A DNA stretch of 64,000 bases from positions 1 through 64,000 of the forward strand of contig NZ_JBINJW010000003.1 of the NCBI RefSeq assembly GCF_043951855.1, given 5' to 3'. Source of the DNA: Proteiniclasticum sp043951855. GTDB lineage: Bacteria > Bacillota > Clostridia > Clostridiales > Clostridiaceae. Made by a program: the position numbers and the translations under genes. The first letter of the stretch is position 1, and every line of letters begins with the position of its first letter. The notes under the pieces were generated by a model, which was given only the letters and a program-made list of their open reading frames with translations, searched no databases and was not told the origin of the DNA. Positions 26,029 through 34,419 of the stretch are shown piece after piece.

Positions 26029-26412
26029 ATGGTTGTTTTTTCTCTGTTCATGACACTGCTGCTCACTTCCACGATGATGATCTTCGGAACTGTTTTTCTG
26101 AAGAAACCGCCAAAGGAAATCAATGCGCTTTTCGGATATAGAACAAGAATGTCAAGCGTCAATGCGGAAACCTGGTATTTTGCACACCGGTATGCGGGAG
26201 AGGTATGGGTCAGAACAGGAATCACAGTTACAGCAGCTTCTATGCTTCTGATATTGCTTCTTAAAAATTCCGAGAATTTTGAATCATACATGCTGATTCT
26301 TTTCTATCTTCAGATGGCATCCATGCTGATGGTGATTCCGCTTACGGAAAAAGCCCTGAGAAAAAGATTTGATAAAGAAGGAAACAGACTTCAGCAGACA
26401 AGTCGAAGGTGA
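26029..26412 (+). CDS. SdpI-family membrane protein
   Basis: A 127-residue protein with an N-terminal membrane helix, the conserved SdpI-family segment INALFGYRTRMS, and two further helices (about 62-80 and 88-105). B. subtilis SdpI is the immunity and signalling protein against the SdpC toxin, but short homologues with only this domain are widespread and of unknown role. No sdpC-like gene is nearby. SD AAGGAGG; it follows the M42 gene by 13 nt. Confidence 0.75.
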   Translation: MVVFSLFMTLLLTSTMMIFGTVFLKKPPKEINALFGYRTRMSSVNAETWYFAHRYAGEVWVRTGITVTAASMLLILLLKNSENFESYMLILFYLQMASMLMVIPLTEKALRKRFDKEGNRLQQTSRR

Positions 26413-26442
26413 CAACGAAGGAAGACGGGGACGGCTGAAGCG

Positions 26443-26486
26443 AAAAAGGACTGAAAAACTTCATTAGAAGTTCTTCAGTCCTTTTT
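26443..26486. terminator. Bidirectional terminator between sdpI-like and PTS genes
   Basis: A 20-bp stem with one mismatch, loop ATTA, with A-run and T-run at opposite ends; it serves both converging genes. Confidence 0.85.
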
Positions 26487-26490
26487 GGCT

Positions 26491-27537
26491 TTAGAGTTTC
26501 ATGTCACCGAACTTGATATGGCCTTTCTTTCTCATGATTTCAGAAATGATGAGGGTAAGAATTGCGGGCAGGATGACATGCATGAGGATAATGAGTAAAA
26601 TTGTTTCAGTTGAAGATCCCATGACACTGACAGCATCGAATTGACCTACCAGTCCAGATGTCCCCATTCCGGCGCCGAGTTTTGAGCCTTCCATTTTGAA
26701 TACGGCACTTGCTATAGGGCCAAGGATGGCAGAAGCCATAGTTGGTGGGATCCATATTTTCGGATTCTTGATGATATTCGAAATCTGGAGCATGGATGTT
26801 CCGATTCCCTGAGAAACAAGTCCTCCGAATCCGTTTTCCCGGAAGGAAGCCACTGCGAAACCGACCATCTGTGTGGCGCAGCCTACTGTAGAAGCACCTG
26901 CAGCGATTCCTGAAAGTCCCAGAGATACAGATAGTGCAGCCGAACTGATGGGTAGTGTCAGCACCATCCCCATGGATGTGGAGACGATGATCCCCATGGG
27001 AATCGGCTGAAGCTCAGTTGCCCGATTGATCAGGCTGCCTAGGAATGTCATAAAGGCTGCAATAAACGGGGAAATGTAGTATCCTACGAGACCACCTGCT
27101 ACAATCGCGGCAAGGGGAAGAAGAACAATTTCGATTTTGGTCTTCCCGCTGAGAAATTTTGTCAGTTCAGCGGAAACAAGGGATGCAATGAGTGCACCTA
27201 CAGGCTCGCCGATTCGTGCAACCATGGCTCCATCTACGGAGGTGAATGTACCTGCACCGATGGCACCTACTATTACAGATGCGAATATGCCCAGTGGAGG
27301 TGCACCGACACTGTAGGCTACAGCGGCTCCTATGGCAGGGCCCATGAGGGACTGCGCCATACTGCCGAAGAGAATCAGCACTTCAATATTGAGCAGCGTG
27401 CCGAGCTGCTTTATGATGAGCCCGATGAGCAGAGATGCAAAGAGTCCCTGAGCCATTCCATTAAGCACTCTCACAGCGTAATTCGTGATTTTTTTTCGTT
27501 CAGAGTCCGTTCTGTCCTTTTTATTAACCTTAGTCAT
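26491..27537 (-). CDS. PTS EIIC-like membrane protein (PTS_EIIC_2 type)
   Basis: A 348-residue polytopic protein of about eight to ten segments, rich in glycine and alanine (LFGSMAQSLMGPAIGAAVAYSVGAPPLGI), matching the PTS_EIIC_2 group. No EIIA or EIIB domain is fused or adjacent, so phosphotransfer coupling is not evident and the substrate is unknown. I start at ATG 27537, which has GAGGAG 7 nt upstream; an upstream ATG (27552) encloses that SD. It lies 18 nt after rqcH and is probably co-transcribed. Confidence 0.78.
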   Translation of the reverse strand: MTKVNKKDRTDSERKKITNYAVRVLNGMAQGLFASLLIGLIIKQLGTLLNIEVLILFGSMAQSLMGPAIGAAVAYSVGAPPLGIFASVIVGAIGAGTFTSVDGAMVARIGEPVGALIASLVSAELTKFLSGKTKIEIVLLPLAAIVAGGLVGYYISPFIAAFMTFLGSLINRATELQPIPMGIIVSTSMGMVLTLPISSAALSVSLGLSGIAAGASTVGCATQMVGFAVASFRENGFGGLVSQGIGTSMLQISNIIKNPKIWIPPTMASAILGPIASAVFKMEGSKLGAGMGTSGLVGQFDAVSVMGSSTETILLIILMHVILPAILTLIISEIMRKKGHIKFGDMKL

Positions 27538-27555
27538 GTCTTTACTCCTCATAAC

Positions 27556-29229
27556 CTATTCTTGTCTAGGGATTCTAGGAGCCTCCGGATCCACATATAA
27601 GGTCTTGTTTGTGGAATAGATCACCATACCAGGCTTTGCGCCGTTTGGCTTTTTAACATGCTTCACCAGGGTATAGTCAACAGGAACCTTGGTGGATTTA
27701 GAGGCTTTGCTGAAATAAGCAGCAAGATTTGCCGCCTCCAATAATGTTTCGTCATTAAAATGATCACTTCTGATTATGACATGGGAACCTGGAATATCTT
27801 TGGTATGGAGCCATGTATCGTGTCTATTAGCGAATTTTGTGGTGAGGTAATCATTCTGGGTATTGTTTTTCCCCACATAAATATCGATTCCCTCAGTGGA
27901 TCTGAAGTGCAAGGGCTTTGATGCCTTGTCCTTCTTATTGCCTGATTTTCTGAATCTGAGGTATCCTGCCACCATGAGCTCTTTTCGTATTTCCTGGATT
28001 TCGTTTTCGTTCTCCAGATTTTCCAGAGAGAGCAGAATGGAGGTAAGATAATCCTCCTCTTCCAGGGCTAGTATTTTCTGCCCTTTGGCCATGACCTCTG
28101 CACGTTTTTTCTTGTTGTACTTGTTGTAATACATCTCAATATTCTGGCTTATGGTCTTAGAAGGGTTGAGTCTGATTTCGATATCTTCGTTTGTGTAGTA
28201 GTTCAGTAGTGTCGCTTTCTCCATACCATCTTTCAAAGCGTACACATTTGCCGAGAGGATCTCACCTCTCAATTTGAACTTCTCCTTGTCCATAGAGTCT
28301 TCTATGGATTTGTCCAGTACCTCAATCTTCTTTCTTACTCTCTGCAGATTATTGTTCAGTATCTTCTGTAAGTCAGAGGTTTTTGATTTGATTCTATCTT
28401 TCGCATCTTTTTCATGAACAAAAGTTTCCAGAGCCAGGGATGGAGAATCGAATTCCAGATACGTTTCCTTAAAGGGGTAGCTGGTCACGTCTTCAAAACC
28501 TTTTTCATTTGTAAGAATATAGAACTTTTCGCTTTCTGCGAGTTTCTTCAGAATTTCTCTTGAGAAAACCAGCGGATCTTCATTCTGATAGATGCTGTGG
28601 ATAAAATGGGAAGTCCGTCTGGACACCCCTGCAAATACGCTGCTGAAGAAGTCTTCGTTGAAATCCTTAGTCGCTGAAACCTGATGAAATTCCCCATCGG
28701 AAAAGTGAAGCGGATCAAGCTTATTGCTTTTAGGTGGAGCGACGTACGATTTTCCCGGAAGCAGGGAACGATAAGAGTTTTTCAATGAGGAGACATGCTT
28801 GATGCAGTCCACTATGGTTCCTTCCTGATCCCTGACGAGGATGATATTCGAATGTTTTCCCATCATTTCGATGGAAAGGGTAAATGCCTGGTCGTAACCG
28901 AACTCGTCATAGCCTACAAAATGAAGGTTGATGAGTCTGTCACCATCTACCTGGTTGATCTCGATTAATTTTGATCCTACGAGATGTTTCCTTAGTACCA
29001 TGAGAAACAAAGGCGCTTGCATGGGGTTCTCTTTTGGAAGATCTGTAAAATGTATTCTGGCGTAGGAGCTGTTTGATGTAAGCAGCAGTTTCCTGTTCCC
29101 GCTTACACCTCTCATACTTAAAATGATTGTATCACTCTCAGGCTGAGAGATCTTGTTTACTTTGGCTCCTGTGAGATCTTCTTTGAGTTCATTGGTGATG
29201 TTTGTAAAAAATAAACCATCTAATGCCAT
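27556..29229 (-). CDS. rqcH: Rqc2-homologous ribosome quality-control protein RqcH (NFACT)
   Basis: Binds obstructed 50S subunits and recruits tRNA-Ala to tag stalled chains with alanine. The 557-residue protein has the NFACT-N domain beginning MALDGLFFTNITNELK and the conserved DGDR (about residues 95-98), central helical and coiled-coil segments, and the C-terminal NFACT-R domain with RHDTWLHTKDIPGSHVII. Older annotations call this family fibronectin-binding protein FbpA. Well-spaced SD AAGGAGG on the minus strand. Confidence 0.92.
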   Translation of the reverse strand: MALDGLFFTNITNELKEDLTGAKVNKISQPESDTIILSMRGVSGNRKLLLTSNSSYARIHFTDLPKENPMQAPLFLMVLRKHLVGSKLIEINQVDGDRLINLHFVGYDEFGYDQAFTLSIEMMGKHSNIILVRDQEGTIVDCIKHVSSLKNSYRSLLPGKSYVAPPKSNKLDPLHFSDGEFHQVSATKDFNEDFFSSVFAGVSRRTSHFIHSIYQNEDPLVFSREILKKLAESEKFYILTNEKGFEDVTSYPFKETYLEFDSPSLALETFVHEKDAKDRIKSKTSDLQKILNNNLQRVRKKIEVLDKSIEDSMDKEKFKLRGEILSANVYALKDGMEKATLLNYYTNEDIEIRLNPSKTISQNIEMYYNKYNKKKRAEVMAKGQKILALEEEDYLTSILLSLENLENENEIQEIRKELMVAGYLRFRKSGNKKDKASKPLHFRSTEGIDIYVGKNNTQNDYLTTKFANRHDTWLHTKDIPGSHVIIRSDHFNDETLLEAANLAAYFSKASKSTKVPVDYTLVKHVKKPNGAKPGMVIYSTNKTLYVDPEAPRIPRQE

Positions 29230-29305
29230 CTTCTTTTCTCACGGATTACATCCGTGTTTCCTCCTTGTTGTCCTTCCTTGCATAATTGATTTGCAATCAA
29301 TACTA

Positions 29306-29335
29306 ATTATAACTTATTTTCAGTGTTCTCACCAA
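29306..29335 (-). promoter_or_regulatory. Promoter of rqcH
   Basis: On the minus strand: -35 TTGGTG (29335-29330), an 18-nt spacer and a perfect -10 TATAAT (29311-29306). Confidence 0.55.
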
Positions 29336-29393
29336 ATAATGTATAAGCAAATTCTGAAAGAGCATAATACTGGTATGAAAAGGGGTTATGAAG

Positions 29394-30278
29394 ATGAATA
29401 TGGAAGAGATTATAGCCGATGGAATGGAAACTGATGCGTCTGATATCCATTTCATTCCTGACGAAAGAAATGTAAGAATTCTCATGAGAAAGAGAGGAGA
29501 ACTGGAATTTTACAGTGATCTGGATAGCCATAATTATCAGATTCTGCTGCAGAAAGCAAAAGCCATGGCTCAGATGAACATATCTGAGAAAAGAATGCCC
29601 CAGGATGGGGTGCTGAGAACAGGTGGACTCAACATAAGAGTAAGTACGCTTCGTTCACTGCAGGGTGAATCCATGGTGCTGAGACTCTTTCCAAGAGAGC
29701 TGATTCCTCTGGAAGAACTGGGACTGAATCATGAAACAGCCCATGCGCTGATTGGTCATGTCAGAAACAGCACAGGGATTCATATCATATCTGGAGAGAC
29801 AGGCATGGGCAAAAGCACGACAATGTATGCACTTATGATGGCACTGAGAGATCTGAATCAGAAAATCATCTCCATTGAAGATCCGGTGGAAAGAGAAGTG
29901 GAAGGAATCATTCAGAGCCAGATCAATGAGATTTCAGGATTCGGATACGAGAAAGCCATATTCGCAGCACTGAGGCAGGATCCGGATTATATCTGCATCG
30001 GAGAAATCCGGAATAAAGAGACTGCCAGTGCGCTCATCAAAGCAGCGCTCACAGGACACAAAGTCCTAACCACCATTCATGCTCAGAAATACAAAAGTGT
30101 CCTGCAGAGAATGACGGATTTCGGAATCAGACAAGAATATCTTGATATGACAATATCTCTTGTCATGAATCAGAAACTGCGTAAAAGTGAAGGGGGAAGA
30201 AAACTGTATGCGACATTGGATTTTGCGGAAGATTTCAGAACTGATTCAGTACGTATCAGGGAGAAGAAGCAGGTTTAA
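29394..30278 (+). CDS. Type II secretion/competence pilus ATPase (ComGA-like)
   Basis: Powers assembly of a type IV-like pseudopilus from the cytoplasm. The 294-residue protein has the GspE/PilB order: a short N-domain, Walker A GETGMGKST (about residue 133), Asp box ISIEDPVE, Walker B region DPDYICIGEIRNKETA and His box GHKVLTTIHA. It is compact, lacking the long N-terminal domain of PilB, and I see no zinc-binding cysteine cluster. ATG 29394 has AAGGGG 8 nt upstream; an ATG two codons earlier is too close to it. It heads a six-gene pilus cluster. Confidence 0.88.
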   Translation: MNMEEIIADGMETDASDIHFIPDERNVRILMRKRGELEFYSDLDSHNYQILLQKAKAMAQMNISEKRMPQDGVLRTGGLNIRVSTLRSLQGESMVLRLFPRELIPLEELGLNHETAHALIGHVRNSTGIHIISGETGMGKSTTMYALMMALRDLNQKIISIEDPVEREVEGIIQSQINEISGFGYEKAIFAALRQDPDYICIGEIRNKETASALIKAALTGHKVLTTIHAQKYKSVLQRMTDFGIRQEYLDMTISLVMNQKLRKSEGGRKLYATLDFAEDFRTDSVRIREKKQV

Positions 30279-31212
30279 CAGTGAGATGTTTTTCCGGGAA
30301 AAAGGGAGTTATCTATTGAATGGGATTGGCCTGACAGAAGTGCTGCTGATCTCAGATGAGGACAGCGACAGAAGACTGAGAGAATGTATTCTGGCGGGCA
30401 TGCAGCTGTCCGAAGCGATGGAAGAAGTGGATCTGTTCAGCAGTCGTGAAATCAGTCTGATCAGGCTTGCAGAGGAAACAGGGAATCTGGCAGGGGCATT
30501 TCAGTCTATTCACACTTCCCTGAAAGACCAGAGAGAGCTGAACAGCAAAATCAGGACCCTTCTGATCTATCCGCTGATGCTTCTTGTGACAGCGTATGTG
30601 TTTCTTGTTTGTGCGGTTTATTTCATCGTGCCACCGCTGTATGAAATGCTCCAGGAGCTTGGCGCGGAAAACAGTTTTTTAGGATTCATATACTCCATTT
30701 CGCGAGAAATTCCGGTTTATGTTGTTATTGCCCTTACAGCAGTCCTGATCTGCCATCTGGTGAAAATGGTGAAAGAAAAAGAGCTGATATTCAGGCTGGT
30801 GTTAGGATCTCAGTCTTCCCGTTACGAAGAGATGATTTTCATTGAAGAGCTGTCACTACTGTCAGAGGGCGGGCTGGATCTTATGGAGAGTTTTCGCATT
30901 CTGAGAGAGGAAGGGTATCCCTGTGATGACCTTCTAACCAGGATTCAGAATGGTGCAGGTCTGAAAGAAGCGTTTCAGTATGGAGATTTTTCTCCAGGCC
31001 TTCTCAGTTATCTCACCATGGCCGAAGAAACAGGCAATTATTCCGAAGCATTTGCATCTTTTGTGAATCTCAGAAAGCTCTATTTCAAGGATTATCTCAA
31101 GAGAAAGACGGCACTTATTGAACCGGCTGCCATCGTGATCATGGGATTGCTCGTGTTTTCGGTCGCCTATATGATCATGATACCGATGCTTGGTGCCTAT
31201 GAGAGTCTGTAG
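30208..31212 (+). CDS. Pilus/competence inner-membrane platform protein (ComGB/GspF-like)
   Basis: Membrane platform for the pseudopilus. The 334-residue product has two cytoplasmic GspF repeats (about 20-105 and 210-280, each with an AEETGN-type motif: RLAEETGNLAGAF and TMAEETGNYSEAF) and three membrane segments (about 110-135, 158-178, 303-325). The likely ATG at 30208 lies inside the preceding gene (about 70-nt overlap), downstream of AGGGGGAAG; a GTG at 30187 is an alternative. The overlap implies coupled translation. Confidence 0.82.
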   Translation: MRHWILRKISELIQYVSGRRSRFNSEMFFREKGSYLLNGIGLTEVLLISDEDSDRRLRECILAGMQLSEAMEEVDLFSSREISLIRLAEETGNLAGAFQSIHTSLKDQRELNSKIRTLLIYPLMLLVTAYVFLVCAVYFIVPPLYEMLQELGAENSFLGFIYSISREIPVYVVIALTAVLICHLVKMVKEKELIFRLVLGSQSSRYEEMIFIEELSLLSEGGLDLMESFRILREEGYPCDDLLTRIQNGAGLKEAFQYGDFSPGLLSYLTMAEETGNYSEAFASFVNLRKLYFKDYLKRKTALIEPAAIVIMGLLVFSVAYMIMIPMLGAYESL

Positions 31213-31651
31213 GGGGAATCTTCTGTTCGAAGGAATGGTCGCCATATTTCTCGCAGGTGTCTTACTCTTGATGACGGCAACTCAGACGCCGCTGAAATAT
31301 AAGAGCAGTGCCGAAGAGTCTCCGGTAATTCTATTAGGTCTTCTGAATGAGGAAATGAGAGGAGCGGCAGAGAAGATGAGCTTCAATCAGATAAAAGTCA
31401 ATGAGCAGACTCTGGTGCATTCCAATCATAGACTGACTGTGACAAAAAGAAGCAGAATAGATGAGAATGTAAGGGTATTGTATGATTCAGTATACAATCC
31501 CAGATTCAAAACAGGTACGAGCTTTAAGTACGAGATCAATGGGAAAGCTCCTAGAGGAAGCATCTATTTCTACAGGGAGGGTGAACTGGAATCTTTCATT
31601 ACAATTCAGGTAGGAACTCTGACTATGGATATCCGGAAACCGAAGAACTGA
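31199..31651 (+). CDS. Pseudopilin-like protein 1 (ComGD-like)
   Basis: A 150-residue protein with a five-residue leader and a class III prepilin-like site: CRG/NLLFEGMVAIFLAGVLLL, with Gly at -1 and Glu at +5 followed by a hydrophobic stretch. The rest is polar and beta-rich. Position after the GspF-like gene matches the minor pseudopilins of comG operons. The start overlaps the upstream gene by 14 nt and has no clear SD, so it is probably translated by coupling; TTG 31190 and GTG 31193 are alternatives. Confidence 0.65.
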   Translation: MRVCRGNLLFEGMVAIFLAGVLLLMTATQTPLKYKSSAEESPVILLGLLNEEMRGAAEKMSFNQIKVNEQTLVHSNHRLTVTKRSRIDENVRVLYDSVYNPRFKTGTSFKYEINGKAPRGSIYFYREGELESFITIQVGTLTMDIRKPKN

Positions 31652-31668
31652 TAAAGTGGGAGTGCGTT

Positions 31669-32031
31669 ATGTTGAATGATAAGACCATGAGAAGAAAGGG
31701 GTTTATGAATATTTTTTTTGGAGGGGCTGTGATGATGGTCCTGTTCTGTTTTCTTGTCCTGACGAAGGAAGCTTCAGATATGAGATTCAGGAGGCAAGAA
31801 CTGGAGCAGATGCTTCAGTTTGATTACACCGTTGAAGCATACTATCTGCTTCTTGACACAGGGGGGCTGTCACTGGATCAGGACAGGGGGTACGGAAGCT
31901 TCAATGAGTATATCATCAGAGAATCACACGATGAGGACAGGTATATTGAGATTACGGACAGGGAAGACCATATTCAGCTAACAGGCTACTATTCAGGAAA
32001 GAAGAGAGTGCAGTATGAAATATGGAAGTAG
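31669..32031 (+). CDS. Pilin-like small membrane protein 2
   Basis: A 120-residue protein with a short basic leader ending RRKG, a hydrophobic helix (FMNIFFGGAVMMVLFCFLVL) and a soluble domain of about 90 residues. It has the layout of a pseudopilin, but Phe replaces the +5 Glu. Members such as GspK/ComGG-like tip subunits also lack this Glu. I cannot assign it more exactly. It lies 17 nt after pseudopilin 1. Confidence 0.5.
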   Translation: MLNDKTMRRKGFMNIFFGGAVMMVLFCFLVLTKEASDMRFRRQELEQMLQFDYTVEAYYLLLDTGGLSLDQDRGYGSFNEYIIRESHDEDRYIEITDREDHIQLTGYYSGKKRVQYEIWK

Positions 32032-32452
32032 GAGGGGTAGGTTCATGGTGGAGATGATGATGTATATAGTCCTTTCTGTTTTTCTCATGAGCGTATTTAC
32101 GAGGCTCTACAGCAGGATCATCATCGATTACAAAGAGAACATTACGTTTCTCAAGCATACGGATTACGCCTATCGGGCTTTTGAAGTGCTGAAAGCCGAC
32201 TTCTACACGCATACGGAATCATTCGCTTTGAACGGAAATGAGCTTAAGATCCGAAAAAGTGATTATATAGCGGGAAACGAAATCATACTGAGGCAAAGGG
32301 ATCAGCGTCTCGTATATCAGTTTGGCAGCACAATTCAGGTGCTCTGTCATGATGTCATGGATGTGCAGATGAATGTCATGGGGGAAGTGCTGATCATTAA
32401 GCTGATTTTCTCCGACGTTACCTATGAGAGGAGTTTTAAGGTTGGGAAGTAG
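32015..32452 (+). CDS. Pseudopilin-like protein 3 (ComGF-like)
   Basis: A 145-residue protein with leader MKYGSRRG, then RFMVEMMMYIVLSVFLMSVF: Gly at -1, Glu at +5 and a hydrophobic helix, as in pseudopilins. The soluble part ends in beta-rich sequence. The ATG at 32015 overlaps the preceding gene by 17 nt. A second ATG (32045) has an apparent SD (AGGAGGGG), but those bases also encode the Arg-Arg-Gly of the prepilin leader, and starting there would lose the processing site. I prefer 32015. Confidence 0.62.
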   Translation: MKYGSRRGRFMVEMMMYIVLSVFLMSVFTRLYSRIIIDYKENITFLKHTDYAYRAFEVLKADFYTHTESFALNGNELKIRKSDYIAGNEIILRQRDQRLVYQFGSTIQVLCHDVMDVQMNVMGEVLIIKLIFSDVTYERSFKVGK

Positions 32453-32834
32453 AAGAGGGGGTATGCTATACGCTATGATGGTCCTTGTTCTGTGCAGTAC
32501 GATTCTTGTCAGGAACTACAGACTGTTCAGGAGTCACATATATATTGAGGATGGGATTTATTCCATGGATGTCAGGGTGAATGATTTCCTGATGGAACTT
32601 GAAGGTATGGAATCCTATCTGAATTCAATCTATGAATCCCCCGATCTTCTGATGGAGTTTCTCAAGACAGGAAGAAAGATCGTATATAAAGACTTCACTC
32701 TTTCCTATGATTCCAGTTATAATAGAGTGGACGTGCATATGATTTCCGTTCTGGACCGAAGAATAAACTATTACAGGTCGGTTCTTGTGACGGAAGATGC
32801 AGATCAGATCGTATTAGTCAATAAAGGAGTATAG
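32442..32834 (+). CDS. Pilin-like small protein 4 (ComGG-like)
   Basis: A 130-residue protein starting at TTG 32442, which has GAGAGGAG 8 nt upstream; an ATG at 32424 in frame would overlap that SD. The leader MGSRRG is followed by a hydrophobic helix (GMLYAMMVLVLCSTILV) without a +5 Glu, then a polar domain. This layout is like ComGG, the last comG product. It overlaps the preceding gene by 11 nt. Function is inferred from position. Confidence 0.52.
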   Translation: MGSRRGGMLYAMMVLVLCSTILVRNYRLFRSHIYIEDGIYSMDVRVNDFLMELEGMESYLNSIYESPDLLMEFLKTGRKIVYKDFTLSYDSSYNRVDVHMISVLDRRINYYRSVLVTEDADQIVLVNKGV

Positions 32835-32836
32835 AG

Positions 32837-33358
32837 TTGAAGAACATCTTTTTGGTAGGTATGCCTGGAAGCGGGAAAAGCACCCTTGGCAAAAGGTTGG
32901 CTGAAATGCTTCATCGAGAGCATTTCGACACGGATGAGGAAATCACAGATAATGAAGGAATGACTCCGGAGGAAATCATTCTCGTTCATGGGGAAGAGAA
33001 ACTGCGTTCACTTGAACATGAACTTCTGATGAGTCTGCTGAACAAGGAGAATCTAGTCATCTCCACCGGCGGGGGATTTCCTGTCTTCAGCAGCAATATG
33101 GTTCTCATGAATGAAAAATCCATCACTGTATATTTGAAGTATCCTCCTGAAATCCTCTGGAAACGGCTGAAAAAGGATCGTGTAAGACCACTTTCCGCAA
33201 GTCTTCCGTCTCTTTCGATCCTCCTCGAAAAAAGAGCTGAAGTATATGAAAAAGCGCAGATTGTTGTCACGGGAGAAGAAGAAATCAACGAAAATATCGC
33301 GAATGTCATAAGAGCCATAAGTGAACTGCTTCCTGATGAAAATCCTGAAAGGCTATGA
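32837..33358 (+). CDS. aroK: Shikimate kinase
   Basis: Phosphorylates shikimate at O3 with ATP in aromatic amino acid synthesis. The 173-residue protein has Walker A GMPGSGKST, the shikimate-binding DTDEEI (where the family has DxD), GEEKLRSLEHE, STGGGFP and the lid RVRPL. The start is TTG with AAAGGAG 7 nt upstream. It follows the pilus genes by 2 nt and precedes efp; a comG-to-efp neighbourhood is also found in Bacillus. Chorismate mutase (aroH) lies at the other end of the window. Confidence 0.88.
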   Translation: MKNIFLVGMPGSGKSTLGKRLAEMLHREHFDTDEEITDNEGMTPEEIILVHGEEKLRSLEHELLMSLLNKENLVISTGGGFPVFSSNMVLMNEKSITVYLKYPPEILWKRLKKDRVRPLSASLPSLSILLEKRAEVYEKAQIVVTGEEEINENIANVIRAISELLPDENPERL

Positions 33359-33445
33359 TGTGATGCGAATCAATATTTATTGCCAAACTCATGGCAATCT
33401 GTTAAAATATCATTGGTTAATTACGAGAAACTTTAATTTGTGACG

Positions 33446-33487
33446 ACAGAAGGAAAACCTTTTATAAAACCCCCTGCCTTCTGTTTT
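33446..33487 (+). terminator. Probable terminator after aroK
   Basis: An 8-bp stem ACAGAAGG/CCTTCTGT around a 23-nt loop, followed by TTTT. The long loop makes it only moderately convincing. Confidence 0.5.
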
Positions 33488-33546
33488 AGAACCGCTGGAG
33501 TATATCCGGCGTATAATATTTATTGGGGAAATTTGGAGGTATAAAA

Positions 33547-34104
33547 ATGATTTCAGCAAGTGATTTAAGAAAAGGAACAACATTTGAACACGAAGGCAAT
33601 GTATATGTGGTACTTGACTTTCTACATGTAAAGCCTGGCAAGGGTGCAGCATTTGTAAGAACAAAGCTTAGAAATGTGATCCTGGGTGGTACAACAGAAA
33701 CCACATTCAATCCTACTACCAAACTGATGGAAGCTGTCATTGAAAGAAAAGAAATGCAGTATCTGTACAATGATGGTGAGCTCTACTACTTCATGGATCA
33801 GGAGACCTTCGAGCAGATTCCACTGAATTACGAAAAAGTGGAAGAGGCAATCAAGTTCCTGAAGGAAAACAACTTTGCAGTGATTAAGTTCTACAAAGGG
33901 GAGGCGTTCTCCGTGGAAGCACCAAACTTCGTAGAGCTTCAGGTCACTGAGACAGAGCCTGGAGTCAAAGGAAATACTGCAACAAATGCACTGAAGCCTG
34001 CCACTGTTGAAACAGGTGCGGTGGTTATGGTTCCTTTCTTCATCAATGAAGGAGACTCCATAAGAGTGGATACGCGTACCGGCGACTACATGGAAAGAGT
34101 ATAA
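33547..34104 (+). CDS. efp: Elongation factor P
   Basis: Relieves ribosome stalling at polyproline stretches by entering the E site. The 185-residue protein has the KOW-like N-domain and two OB domains of EF-P. The tip lysine is K32 (VKPGKGAAF), the same number as the residue 5-aminopentanol-modified in B. subtilis. The ATG at 33547 has GGAGGT upstream; an upstream in-frame start would enclose it. A TATAAT at 33512-33517 may be its -10. It ends at a good terminator. Confidence 0.95.
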   Translation: MISASDLRKGTTFEHEGNVYVVLDFLHVKPGKGAAFVRTKLRNVILGGTTETTFNPTTKLMEAVIERKEMQYLYNDGELYYFMDQETFEQIPLNYEKVEEAIKFLKENNFAVIKFYKGEAFSVEAPNFVELQVTETEPGVKGNTATNALKPATVETGAVVMVPFFINEGDSIRVDTRTGDYMERV

Positions 34105-34115
34105 TTTTTCAGCTG

Positions 34116-34147
34116 AAGGGAATCTGGGCCAACCGGGTTCCCTTTTT
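34116..34147 (+). terminator. Terminator after efp
   Basis: An 11-bp GC-rich stem with two G-T pairs (AGGGAATCTGG with CCGGGTTCCCT), then TTTTT. Confidence 0.85.
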
Positions 34148-34246
34148 CGTATCTTGTGCGTAATATTAACAAAGTCATAAATGCTTGTGCTTGAATTGAT
34201 TGCGAAAATCATCTGATTTTAGACAGAAAACAATTTCATTTAAACC

Positions 34247-34275
34247 TTTACAAGAAAATAACATTGTGTTAACAT
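34247..34275 (+). promoter_or_regulatory. Promoter of the TRAP transporter operon
   Basis: -35 TTTACA (34247-34252), a 17-nt spacer and an extended -10 TGTTAACAT (-10 hexamer 34270-34275). The transcript would start near 34282 with a leader of about 140 nt. Confidence 0.55.
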
Positions 34276-34294
34276 AAATTAGCTAGAAAAAATA

Positions 34295-34381
34295 CAGAGA
34301 TTATGTTAATGAGCGCTGTGCGTGTAATTCTCTACGATATCGAAGCAGCTTCTCATTAGATACGTCTCTGCATTTTTGTTT
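34295..34381 (+). other. Structured leader of the TRAP operon, possible attenuator
   Basis: Nested complementary arms: CAGAGA (34295-34300) with TCTCTG (34365-34370), TAATGAG (34307-34313) with CTCATTA (34352-34358), and GCTG (34315-34318) with CAGC (34346-34349), enclosing a 27-nt apical region containing CGATATCG. The outer stem is followed by CATTTTTGTTT. This looks like a terminator or regulatory RNA between the promoter and dctP. It matches no riboswitch class I recognise. Confidence 0.45.
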
Positions 34382-34419
34382 GCGAAAAATTATTAATATA
34401 TTTTGAAGGGGGACACTTC

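Noticed and set aside
33622..34212. Minus-strand frame (196 codons) over efp
   Set aside because: Shadow of efp; includes the efp terminator and has no family resemblance.
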